From positions 1-61,632 of IMG/VR virus record IMGVR_UViG_3300049783_001456: DNA of 61,632 nucleotides; one strand, 5' to 3'. The position numbers were made by a program, and so were the translations under genes. Origin of the DNA: a virus. Positions within the stretch are counted from its first letter, which is position 1; each line of letters begins with the position of its first letter. The notes under the pieces are model-generated. The model saw only the letters and a list, made by a program, of their open reading frames with translations. It did not search any database and was not told where the DNA came from. Of this stretch, positions 37,509 to 44,260 are shown piece after piece.

Positions 37509-38221
37509 CCATCTGCGAGAAGTGGACCCTCTACTGCCCGGAACCAACCGAGGAAGGGCAGTGGTTCCTAGACTACGTGCTGCGTTCACCCAGAGATGCA
37601 GGCATTCACCTCACAGCAGGGTTGAACGCATACCAAGCGCTGTCCGAATTGGGTGTCAAACCTGATACAGCAATGGAGTACTTCGGCGGTATGGGTGCCC
37701 AGTCCGGGATGATCCAACACTTCTTCTCAGTACGTTCGCACCTGGTCCTCGACAACAGCGAGGAGGCAGTCAGGCACATCGAGTCGAACATGGAAGGGTA
37801 CGACGTCGTCGCTAGTTGCGAAGACAGCTACGACCCCGCCAGCTACCGGCCTGCCGACATCGTCGGGTTGGACTTCGGCGACCTCACCGTTTGGAAGACA
37901 CGGGAAGGAGAGAAGCATCGTGAGCTCCTCGACCGTGTCTTCGCCGGCAAGCCGAAAGGTGTTGTTCTGACAGACGTCGCCTGCCGGTATCTGCACCTGC
38001 ATCGGGAACGCTACGAAACGCTCCTCGGGGCTGGCACTTGTGCCGACTATCCAACGTATCTCGAGGCGCTCGCCGACCGGCTCGAGGAGATCTACGGATA
38101 CGTCATGGTGGCTGGGTTCCACCACCGTTGGTCTACCGTCATGGCGCTACGACCTGAAGGCGTGCGAGGCGAGTTCATCCCGACGCCGGAGTCGCCTGTC
38201 GGACTTGTGGTCACTCGATGA
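37499..38221 (+). CDS. SAM-methyltransferase-like protein
   Basis: 240 residues from MELTICEKWTLYCPEPTEEG. MEYFGGMGAQSGMIQHFF resembles the Gly-rich motif I of Rossmann methyltransferases; LVLDNSEEAVRHIE the acidic motif II; and IVGLDFGDLTVWK and GVVLTDVACRYL later strands. There is no NPPY or PC motif of base methylases, so the target could be the modified base or a metabolite. Overlaps both neighbours, so it belongs to the modification operon. Confidence 0.6.
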   Translation: MELTICEKWTLYCPEPTEEGQWFLDYVLRSPRDAGIHLTAGLNAYQALSELGVKPDTAMEYFGGMGAQSGMIQHFFSVRSHLVLDNSEEAVRHIESNMEGYDVVASCEDSYDPASYRPADIVGLDFGDLTVWKTREGEKHRELLDRVFAGKPKGVVLTDVACRYLHLHRERYETLLGAGTCADYPTYLEALADRLEEIYGYVMVAGFHHRWSTVMALRPEGVRGEFIPTPESPVGLVVTR

Positions 38222-39096
38222 AGACAAAGATCCACACAGAGCTCACGCCGGTAGAGTCCCGTGGTGGGCGTCTATGGAAACGTGAAGATGCACATCGCAA
38301 CGACTATGGGGTGAACGGTAGCAAGTACCGGGCATGTCGCCACCTACTGACCCAGGCCATCTTGGATGGGTACACACACGTCGTCACTGCCCAAGCCACA
38401 GCCAGCCCGCAGTCTTCGATCTGTGCTACGTTGTGTGAGGAGCTGGGTCTGGAATGCACTGTCGTTGTCGGAGCCAGTAAACCACACACCGCAATCAAGC
38501 ATCCGAACATCGCTATCGCTATGGCAGCAGGAGCCAACCTCGACACCGGTTGCCGAGTGGCCTACAACGGGACTCTTCAACCCTACGCTTCGAGGCTCGC
38601 TGAGGAGCTCGGAGCATATCAGCTGCCCTACGCCATCACCTACCCAACGAGCGGGACGAGAGAGGGACTCGAGGCCTTCCTCGCAGTAGGTGGAGCGCAG
38701 GTGGTGAACCTACCCGACAGCGTCGAACGTCTCGTCATCCCGTTCGGCTCAGCAAACACAGCTTGCGGGGTGCTCTACGGGTTGAACGAGAAACGACCAG
38801 CCAACCTCAAAGACATCTACTTGATGGAGATCGGACCGAGCCGAAGAGATTGGGCGATGGAGCGACTAGAGATAGTGGGTAAGGAGTTCGAGTTGACCAG
38901 CGTCAACACTCACTTCATCACGCTCCACGAGGTGTGGGCCAGCTACAGCGACCAGATGCCGGAGACGATGGAAGATATCGTGTTCCACCCATGGTACGAA
39001 GGGAAGATGATTCGGTGGCTCAATCTCGTTCAGCCTGATTGGTGGAACCTCCAAGACGAGACCACCTGCTTCTGGATCGTAGGTGGTCCATCGTGA
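38218..39096 (+). CDS. PLP-dependent enzyme, fold type II (ACC deaminase/D-Cys desulfhydrase-like)
   Basis: 292 residues. Near the N-terminus WKREDAHRNDYGVNGSKYRA corresponds to the K-R-E-D...NGGNKxRKL region of ACC deaminase-like enzymes, with Lys in NGSKYRA as the PLP Schiff-base residue. TAQATASPQSSICATLCEEL matches the Gly/Ser-rich substrate loop, and FGSANTACGVLYGL the PLP-phosphate-binding loop. In phages with hypermodified thymidine, PLP enzymes edit the amino acid attached to the base (for example decarboxylation). A fold-type-II member here is unusual. ATGA/GTGA coupled on both sides. Confidence 0.8.
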   Translation: MKTKIHTELTPVESRGGRLWKREDAHRNDYGVNGSKYRACRHLLTQAILDGYTHVVTAQATASPQSSICATLCEELGLECTVVVGASKPHTAIKHPNIAIAMAAGANLDTGCRVAYNGTLQPYASRLAEELGAYQLPYAITYPTSGTREGLEAFLAVGGAQVVNLPDSVERLVIPFGSANTACGVLYGLNEKRPANLKDIYLMEIGPSRRDWAMERLEIVGKEFELTSVNTHFITLHEVWASYSDQMPETMEDIVFHPWYEGKMIRWLNLVQPDWWNLQDETTCFWIVGGPS

Positions 39097-39272
39097 TCGA
39101 GTTCGAAGCCCAGTTCAAGAGCGACTGTGGCAACTGCGAGTTCCCGGTAGAGAAAGGTCAAGCTGCAACCTTTGAGGACAACGAAGCTGTACACATCAAG
39201 TGCCCCAAGGTTCGCCCAGCGTGCCCTGATTGCTGGCTGGTGCACGGCACGGCTCAGGAGTTCTGCGAATGA
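39093..39272 (+). CDS. Small zinc-ribbon protein in modification operon
   Basis: 59 residues from GTG. CGNCEFPVEKGQ, IKCPK and CPDCWLVHG supply two CxxC pairs plus extra Cys/His, a zinc ribbon reminiscent of a FYVE/YHP-like finger used to bind DNA. Overlaps both neighbours by four bases. May present DNA to the modification enzymes. Confidence 0.6.
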   Translation: MIEFEAQFKSDCGNCEFPVEKGQAATFEDNEAVHIKCPKVRPACPDCWLVHGTAQEFCE

Positions 39273-40162
39273 GGACTGATGACTTCCTCGACTTCGTCGT
39301 CGAGCGCCACCGCATCTGGGAACAGAGGCAGGCAGGCACTGCCCAACCTTGGACCGAAGACCCTGTGCTCGCCAACCGCAAGTTCACCAACGTCTTCCGG
39401 GTGCTCGATCCAGGCACTCAGTTCCTCTTGAAGGACCTCTTTGAGCCCGACCTCAACCCTCGGGACACCTTGATGCGAGCGTTCCTCTACCGGCATACAG
39501 GCAAGGTAGAGACGTGGGAGCTGCTGGACCTCATGGTCGGCGAATATCCGACAGTCCCGATGCTCGAAGACGTCCGTAAGATCTGGCATGGGTACCGGGA
39601 CACGAAGGCACCGTTCTTCACGAATGCGTACCTCGTCTATCCGCAATCTTCCACACCCGGTACAGACAAGCTCGACTCGATCGTCGACTTGACAAAGCGG
39701 CTGTTCACTCCTGGTTCGCCAGACGACATCATGCCGGAATGGCTCTCTGCTCAGACCCAGAAGGAGCGGTTCAAGATCCTTCGCCGCAACAAGGGCGTCG
39801 GCGACTTCATGTCAATGCAGATACTGACTGACTGGGGCTACCAATGTGGCGAAGATCGGGAAGACGAATTCCTCGTGCCTGGCCCTGGCTCTATCAAGGG
39901 AGCGAAGGCTCTCGACCCCGACGCCAAGACCATGGAAGTGGTGCGGCGTGTCGTGAAAGAAGTTCGTGGGGTAGCTTCTTCACCTCGGTTGGGGTACCGT
40001 TCACCAAGTCTCATGGACATCGGCTCTAATCTCCTCTGCGAGTGGAGCAAGTACGTGAGGTTCAGAGGGCAATCGTTGCCCAAGACCAACTACATCCCGG
40101 CTCACCCAGGTCCGCAACCGGACCCAGTGCTGCCGAGCTATTACACAGAGGAACTGATATGA
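39269..40162 (+). CDS. 5-hmdU-modification helical protein (HMUDK_hel / aGPT-pyrophosphorylase-like)
   Basis: 297 residues from MRTDDFLDFVVERHRIWEQR. The start matches the HMUDK_hel pattern very well: VERHRIWEQRQAG, then QPWTEDPVLANRKFTNVFRV, LDPGTQFLL. Further: RRNKGVGDFMSMQILTDWGY, DEFLVPGPGSIKGAKAL and SLMDIGSNLLCEWSKYVRFR. This family accompanies 5-hydroxymethyl-dU DNA kinases and is thought to take part in replacing the (pyro)phosphate on 5-hmdU with an amine. It is encoded separately from the kinase at 41819, one gene after the TS homologue. ATGA start. Confidence 0.78.
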   Translation: MRTDDFLDFVVERHRIWEQRQAGTAQPWTEDPVLANRKFTNVFRVLDPGTQFLLKDLFEPDLNPRDTLMRAFLYRHTGKVETWELLDLMVGEYPTVPMLEDVRKIWHGYRDTKAPFFTNAYLVYPQSSTPGTDKLDSIVDLTKRLFTPGSPDDIMPEWLSAQTQKERFKILRRNKGVGDFMSMQILTDWGYQCGEDREDEFLVPGPGSIKGAKALDPDAKTMEVVRRVVKEVRGVASSPRLGYRSPSLMDIGSNLLCEWSKYVRFRGQSLPKTNYIPAHPGPQPDPVLPSYYTEELI

Positions 40163-40410
40163 ACAAAGCGCAAGAGCTGGACCTGCTTATGGTAGACCCA
40201 CCGCCAGGGTCGCACCTCAAGATGAAATTGGTGTACCCAGGCAGCCCGAAGTCCTATGTCTACGTGGCCATCTCTCTAGGCACTCTTTGGTACCTCAGCG
40301 GTATCAGCGGGTCATTCCCGTCTTGGGCTTCCCTGGTTAACTGGATGCAAAACAAGAACGCCGAAGTAATTTCAATCCAAACCGCAACGTCCTGGGAGGA
40401 CCTACTGTAA
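40159..40410 (+). CDS. Hypothetical small protein in modification operon
   Basis: 83 residues (MNKAQELDLLMVDPPPGSHL), then LWYLSGISGSFPSWASLVNW and a short helix. Contains DPPPGS, which superficially recalls the DPPY-type motif of methylases but is in the wrong context for a complete enzyme. Coupled by ATGA upstream; next gene starts at its last stop base. Confidence 0.6.
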   Translation: MNKAQELDLLMVDPPPGSHLKMKLVYPGSPKSYVYVAISLGTLWYLSGISGSFPSWASLVNWMQNKNAEVISIQTATSWEDLL

Positions 40411-41822
40411 TGAACCACAACTACCAATTCAACAACGTCAACGACGCATTGCCTCGACTTATGGAGGCTCTGCTGGGAGACGGTGCGGAGTTCCCTTCTC
40501 GTGCCGGCAACACCAAAGAGTTGATGCACGTCGGTATCACCCTCCGGAAGCCTTGGCAGCGGGAGATCGCACTGCCTGGTCGCAAAGCCAACATCGCTGC
40601 GCAGATCATGGAGACCATGTGGGTGTTGTCGGGTCGCAACGACGTCGCAGGTCTCAGCCATTACCTGCCTCGAGCCATCGACTTCAGTGACGATGGCTTG
40701 GAGTGGCGGGCAGGCTACGGTCCTCGCCTGCGAAACTTCCACGGTGTTGACCAGCTTGCCTACCTCGTTGACACGATCGCTGACTCGCCTGGTTCACGGC
40801 AAGCGGTAGCGTCCATTTGGGACCCGACCGTCGACACTGAGCCCGGCAAAGACATCGCCTGCAACAACTGGATCTCGCTCAGTGCCAGGGACGGCAAGCT
40901 GGACGTTCACGTAGGTCTCCGCTCAAACGACGCCATGTGGGGTTGGAGCGGTATCAACGCTTTCGAATGGTCGGTACTACAGGAAGTAGTGGCACACATC
41001 GCAGGCCTGGAAATCGGATCACTCCACTTCTCCACAACCAGCTTCCACTTGTATGAGCAACACTGGGATAAGGCAAGTTCCCTCTCCAAGCTCAACGGCA
41101 ACTTCATGTACGGTGACTCCCCAAGGTTCAACCTGAGTGGGTACAACGTGCTGAGCCGTTTCGACGAGCTTGCCCAGGAGTGGTTCGCACTCGAAGAAGA
41201 CATCCGCTTCGGCCGGGAGATCGGCAACGCTGTCAACGACTTCCCCGAGCCGATGTTGCGGTCGTGGTTGCGGGTTCTTCAGTGGTACTGGTCAGGCGAG
41301 AGCATCTACCTGCAGCCTCTCCGACGATCAAACCTTTACCACGCTTGCCTGGAAGGTGTCAAGCCTGCCGGCAAGCACCAGGAAGAGCAGCTCGAGATCG
41401 TAGAACCCTACGACCGCATCGACGGTGAGTTCCTCGACTTCGTCAACCGACTGCACACCCAGAAGCACCTGGCATACGGTGACAGCTGGAAGCGTCGAGG
41501 CGAGTATATGATCCTCGCTAACATCGCCCGCAAGGTCGACCGCATCGAGAGCGGCAAGGACACTCCGGACGAGACCCAGGCCGACACCGCACAAGACCTG
41601 ATGGTCTACCTCGCCAAATACAAGTCTTGGCTCAGCGGTGGAGAAGGCAACCCAGACGAGGTCCGCCTCATCCTCCGGGGACAAGAGAGCCTCTACTTCT
41701 CTACGGTAGATATCGTGAGCTTGTTCGATAACCTAGAGAACGCTCACGGACCAGCCTTCAAGATGAGCGTGGTGGACAAACTACTGAGCCAAGCCTACAC
41801 CTTCGCCCTGTCGTTGTGGTGA
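40410..41822 (+). CDS. Thymidylate-synthase homologue (dUMP hydroxymethylase candidate) fused to DUF1599/Nmad1-like domain
   Basis: 470 residues, far longer than TS (about 260-300). Residues 1 to about 300 carry TS features: GSRQAVASIWDP (phosphate Arg, R130), ACNNWISL (C151, catalytic Cys), RSNDAMWGWSGINAFEWSVL (RSxDxxxGxxxN) and SLHFSTTSFHLYEQH (HxY). The Pro-Cys-His of TS is Ala-Cys-Asn here, and LGLPF is WGWSG, changes consistent with a dUMP/dCMP hydroxymethylase rather than a methylase. Residues about 348-420 (HTQKHLAYGDSWKRRGEYMI, NIARKVDRIE) match DUF1599/Nmad1. It probably makes 5-hydroxymethyl-dUMP from dUMP. Confidence 0.85.
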   Translation: MNHNYQFNNVNDALPRLMEALLGDGAEFPSRAGNTKELMHVGITLRKPWQREIALPGRKANIAAQIMETMWVLSGRNDVAGLSHYLPRAIDFSDDGLEWRAGYGPRLRNFHGVDQLAYLVDTIADSPGSRQAVASIWDPTVDTEPGKDIACNNWISLSARDGKLDVHVGLRSNDAMWGWSGINAFEWSVLQEVVAHIAGLEIGSLHFSTTSFHLYEQHWDKASSLSKLNGNFMYGDSPRFNLSGYNVLSRFDELAQEWFALEEDIRFGREIGNAVNDFPEPMLRSWLRVLQWYWSGESIYLQPLRRSNLYHACLEGVKPAGKHQEEQLEIVEPYDRIDGEFLDFVNRLHTQKHLAYGDSWKRRGEYMILANIARKVDRIESGKDTPDETQADTAQDLMVYLAKYKSWLSGGEGNPDEVRLILRGQESLYFSTVDIVSLFDNLENAHGPAFKMSVVDKLLSQAYTFALSLW

Positions 41823-42331
41823 CCCGCTCCATCTACATCATCGGTGCGCCAGGCTCCGGCAAGTCGACGGCCATGGCCCAACTCCTCGAGGGTTGGGCCA
41901 TGGGTCCGTACACTCGTTGGCAGCGGGAGATCTATGGACACTATCTCGAGCACCCCGAGAGAGGACGAGGAGCGTACCTCGGTCACCTTCGCCCCGAGTT
42001 CCCCGGAACGGACGCTCTCTCCCTCTCAGCAGGTCCTCGAGCGGTTGAATGGCTCGACGCTCTCCCACTCCTTGGGCTTGATTGGGTTCTGGCCGAAGGT
42101 GCTCGCCTCGCTCACATGGGTTTCCTACTTGCTCTCAACGAAGCCACAGACCTGACAGTCGTGTATTTGGATGTGGACCCAGAGGTTGCTGCCCAGAGGC
42201 GAATCGACCGGGGTGGGAAACAGCTTTCTGAAAAGTTCTGCAAGACGATGACCACTAAGTCGGCCAACATCTACAAGGGTTGCAAGGAAGCAGGCATAAC
42301 TATCGTGAAGGATGTTCCTGCCTTGAGGTAG
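41819..42331 (+). CDS. P-loop kinase, 5-hydroxymethyl-dU DNA kinase candidate
   Basis: 170 residues from a GTG overlapping the TS stop (an extra GTG lies one codon earlier). Walker A GAPGSGKST near residues 9-17; an acidic WVLAEGARLAH; VYLDVDPEVAAQRRIDRGGK with the lid arginines; and a C-terminal helix ANIYKGCKEAG. The compact adenylate-kinase-like form matches the 5-hmdU DNA kinases of the HMUDK family, which phosphorylate the hydroxymethyl group in DNA. Immediate adjacency to the TS homologue supports this over a nucleotide kinase. Confidence 0.75.
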   Translation: MTRSIYIIGAPGSGKSTAMAQLLEGWAMGPYTRWQREIYGHYLEHPERGRGAYLGHLRPEFPGTDALSLSAGPRAVEWLDALPLLGLDWVLAEGARLAHMGFLLALNEATDLTVVYLDVDPEVAAQRRIDRGGKQLSEKFCKTMTTKSANIYKGCKEAGITIVKDVPALR

Positions 42332-42396
42332 CTTTCCAGGAACAGTTGGGGTAGTATGATTGTCACTGGCCACAAGGGCTAGCATCTACCAAGGAG
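42314..42396 (+). promoter_or_regulatory. Repeated promoter/leader cassette, copy 14
   Basis: GTTCCTG/CAGGAAC dyad (42314-42320, 42337-42343) around TAGCTT (42329-42334), 17 bp ending GGGG, TAGTAT (42352-42357). Leader hairpin CTGGCC-ACAAG-GGCTAG (42366-42382), AAGGAG. It starts inside the end of the kinase gene. Confidence 0.75.
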
Positions 42397-42401
42397 CAAC
42401 C

Positions 42402-42902
42402 ATGATCGCACTTAACGAAGCACCGGCCACTGCCAACCAGAAGAAGTACGCTCGTGACCTGCTTGCACAGCGAGTCGGCATCGAAGCTGCAGAAGAAGTC
42501 CGAATCATCTTGAACACCTGCCGGGAGCGTAACGCTCTGACCGCCAAGCTGCTTTCGGCCTGCATCACACAGCTGCTCAGCATCTCTCGCCGCACCTACG
42601 TGAAGCCCAACCCCCACCTCGATATGGAGGCAGGCGTCTACGTCCTTCCGAGTGGTTCGCTCGTCCGGGTCTACTTCGGCCAGAAGTCCGGCCAGCTGCT
42701 GGCCAAGGTCGCCATCGACGGTGAGCTCGTCTACAGCGGCACTGCCCGCAAGGTTCTTGCCGCTGGCAGCCGCAAGGCCACCGCCGACGAGATCGGTGCG
42801 TGGGGCCAGACCACCGGCACCTGCTTGATCTGCAGCCGCCACCTCAACGACCCCGAGAGCGTTGATCGTGGCATCGGCCCAGTCTGCTTCGCCAAGCTGT
42901 AA
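42402..42902 (+). CDS. DUF6011-domain protein
   Basis: 166 residues from MIALNEAPATANQKKYARDL. The N-terminal 70 residues are helical; the middle is a beta segment (GVYVLPSGSLVRVYFGQKSG); the C-terminus GTCLICSRHLNDPESVDRGI then GPVCFAKL is the DUF6011 zinc motif (C..C...C). Actinophage proteins with this motif are common and uncharacterised, possibly DNA-associated. Followed by tRNA-like element B. Confidence 0.75.
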   Translation: MIALNEAPATANQKKYARDLLAQRVGIEAAEEVRIILNTCRERNALTAKLLSACITQLLSISRRTYVKPNPHLDMEAGVYVLPSGSLVRVYFGQKSGQLLAKVAIDGELVYSGTARKVLAAGSRKATADEIGAWGQTTGTCLICSRHLNDPESVDRGIGPVCFAKL

Positions 42903-42913
42903 CACCTGAAACC

Positions 42914-42956
42914 GGACGGCTTGGAGAAGCCTGGGGTTCGATTCCCCTACCGTCCA
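42914..42956 (+). ncRNA. tRNA-like element lacking an anticodon arm (B)
   Basis: GGACGG (42914-42919) pairs with CCGTCC (42950-42955), followed by a discriminator-like A (42956). T-arm: GGGG/CCCC (42933-42936/42944-42947) with canonical loop TTCGATT. Between acceptor and T-arm is one tiny hairpin CTT-GGAG-AAG (42920-42929; GGCTT/AAGCC is a longer alternative). No anticodon arm, no CCA. It lies in the 88-base gap before 42991 and upstream of AAGGAG. Confidence 0.5.
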
Positions 42957-42990
42957 CGCAATATCAACCCACAACGCCAAGGAGCGTGTT

Positions 42991-43386
42991 ATGCCCAAGC
43001 AACCCACCAACATCCGGGATCTCCGTGAGTCAAAGAACCTGTCGCAAGACAAGGTTGCTGCAGCTGCCGGGGTCACGTACAACGTCTTCGTCCGGATCGA
43101 AGAATGCTCTGGAAAGACCACCCCGCAGGAAGTCTCCAACGTGATGACTGCCCTGAAAGAGATGGAACCAGGCACTCGAAAGCTGGCCGGTCGCCCGTTC
43201 AAGGACGCTGCCAAGGAAGCTGCTGTACGTGCCGCTCGTGAAACCGGGAGCTCGGTTTCTGAGGCGCTCGGTATCGAGCTCATCAAGCCTGCCCGGAAGA
43301 GGGCTCCCGCCAAGAAGGCTGCAGCCAAGAAGGATCCCGCAAACTCCATGGCTTCTGTTCTCTCAAAGGGACGTGCGAAGAAATGA
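42991..43386 (+). CDS. XRE-type HTH protein with basic tail
   Basis: 131 residues from MPKQPTNIRDLRESKNLSQD. Residues 7-60 form an XRE/Cro HTH (LRESKNLSQDKVAAAAGVTY, FVRIEE). The C-terminal third is Lys/Ala/Pro-rich (PARKRAPAKKAAAKKDPANS), as in nucleoid-like proteins. It could be a phage repressor or a DNA-organising regulator. It is preceded by tRNA-like element B and ATGA-coupled to 43383. Confidence 0.75.
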   Translation: MPKQPTNIRDLRESKNLSQDKVAAAAGVTYNVFVRIEECSGKTTPQEVSNVMTALKEMEPGTRKLAGRPFKDAAKEAAVRAARETGSSVSEALGIELIKPARKRAPAKKAAAKKDPANSMASVLSKGRAKK

Positions 43387-43793
43387 ACCTGGGCAAGGTC
43401 AAGCGAACACGAGAAGTTCTTGAGCTCGTGTTCGCTGAGCGGGAATCCCAGGAAGCCCAGTACGGGGAAGAGAATATCGACCGTCCGTCGGGGACAGGGC
43501 CGAGCACTTGCTGGCTCGGACCCTACACGGGAGACTCAGCGGACCAGATCCAGCGGACCCTGCGAACCGATTACGAAGAGTTCGAAGACGAGACCGGTCG
43601 GGTCACCTGGGTCCACCTCATCCGGGAAGAGATCGCAGAAGCGTTTGAAGAAGACGACAACGCCCGCTTGGCATCTGAGATGATCCAAGTAGCTGCGCTC
43701 TGCGTGGCATTCGTAGAGACCTTGGATACACCCCTCAGGTCTCCTCTGGCAAGCGAAGAGCAACTTGCGAACCCCTTGCGCCAGACAACCTGA
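43383..43793 (+). CDS. MazG-like nucleotide pyrophosphohydrolase family protein
   Basis: 136 residues from MNLGKVKRTREVLELVFAER. ERESQEAQYG at the start and WVHLIREEIAEAFEEDDNAR followed by LASEMIQVAALCVAFVE give the acidic helix pattern (EExxE...E...D/E) of MazG/NTP-PPase-like phage proteins. An insertion (RPSGTGPSTCWLGPYTGDSA) is in the middle. It may sanitise the nucleotide pool, for example removing dUTP or dTTP. Last gene of the forward region. Confidence 0.65.
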   Translation: MNLGKVKRTREVLELVFAERESQEAQYGEENIDRPSGTGPSTCWLGPYTGDSADQIQRTLRTDYEEFEDETGRVTWVHLIREEIAEAFEEDDNARLASEMIQVAALCVAFVETLDTPLRSPLASEEQLANPLRQTT

Positions 43794-43799
43794 GGGGAG

Positions 43800-43849
43800 C
43801 ACGAGGCGGGTCAGAAGAGCGTGTCGGAACGCCTGACCCACCTCGTGCG
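43800..43849. terminator. Bidirectional terminator between convergent regions
   Basis: GCACGAGGCGGGTCAG (43800-43815) pairs with CTGACCCACCTCGTGC (43834-43849) with one G-T exception; it separates the forward early region from the reverse tail region. Confidence 0.85.
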
Positions 43850-43851
43850 AT

Positions 43852-44247
43852 CTATTCCAGCTGCGCGGCGACCAGCTGGAGGATCTGAGAGTCCACTGAT
43901 TGGGCCACCATATTCGCAGCCATCTCTGCGCCAGTTAAAGCGCCGTCAACGATCGGCGCGAACCCTGGCTGGCTGGGGTCGTGCGGCTGGAACATAACCA
44001 GCTGTCCGTCATGCTTCACGATGACCACCTCGCCGGTTGCTGGAATGTCGTTGCGCTTGTCAAGAACGTCGGCAGCAGACACCCCGTTGACCGGGGTGGT
44101 GCGGTCCCAGATTTCGTGCGTCCAGCGTGGCGTTTCGGCATCGGTGAGTGCGTCTGAGTCAATAGACTCGAATGCTGCCTGGATTTCTTCGTCTGTTGCT
44201 CTGGGGTGTGTGAATTGTATTGCGTTCTTTACGTCTTGAAGATTCAT
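43852..44247 (-). CDS. Hypothetical tail-fibre-associated protein
   Basis: 131 residues from MNLQDVKNAIQFTHPRATDE, with a GAGGAG site nine bases upstream; the 39 codons before it read into the kelch gene. The first half is helical with acidic residues, then VVIVKHDGQLVMFQPHDPSQ and a helical tail MAANMVAQSVDSQILQLVAA. It is the last gene of the reverse late region, after the kelch fibre. Probably a fibre accessory or chaperone. Confidence 0.7.
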   Translation of the reverse strand: MNLQDVKNAIQFTHPRATDEEIQAAFESIDSDALTDAETPRWTHEIWDRTTPVNGVSAADVLDKRNDIPATGEVVIVKHDGQLVMFQPHDPSQPGFAPIVDGALTGAEMAANMVAQSVDSQILQLVAAQLE

Positions 44248-44260
44248 AGTTTCTCCTCTT

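Noticed and set aside
42901-42960. An attachment site from a tRNA 3' end
   Set aside because: A paired 5' acceptor strand is present and no integrase gene is visible in the window, so an attP explanation is less likely.
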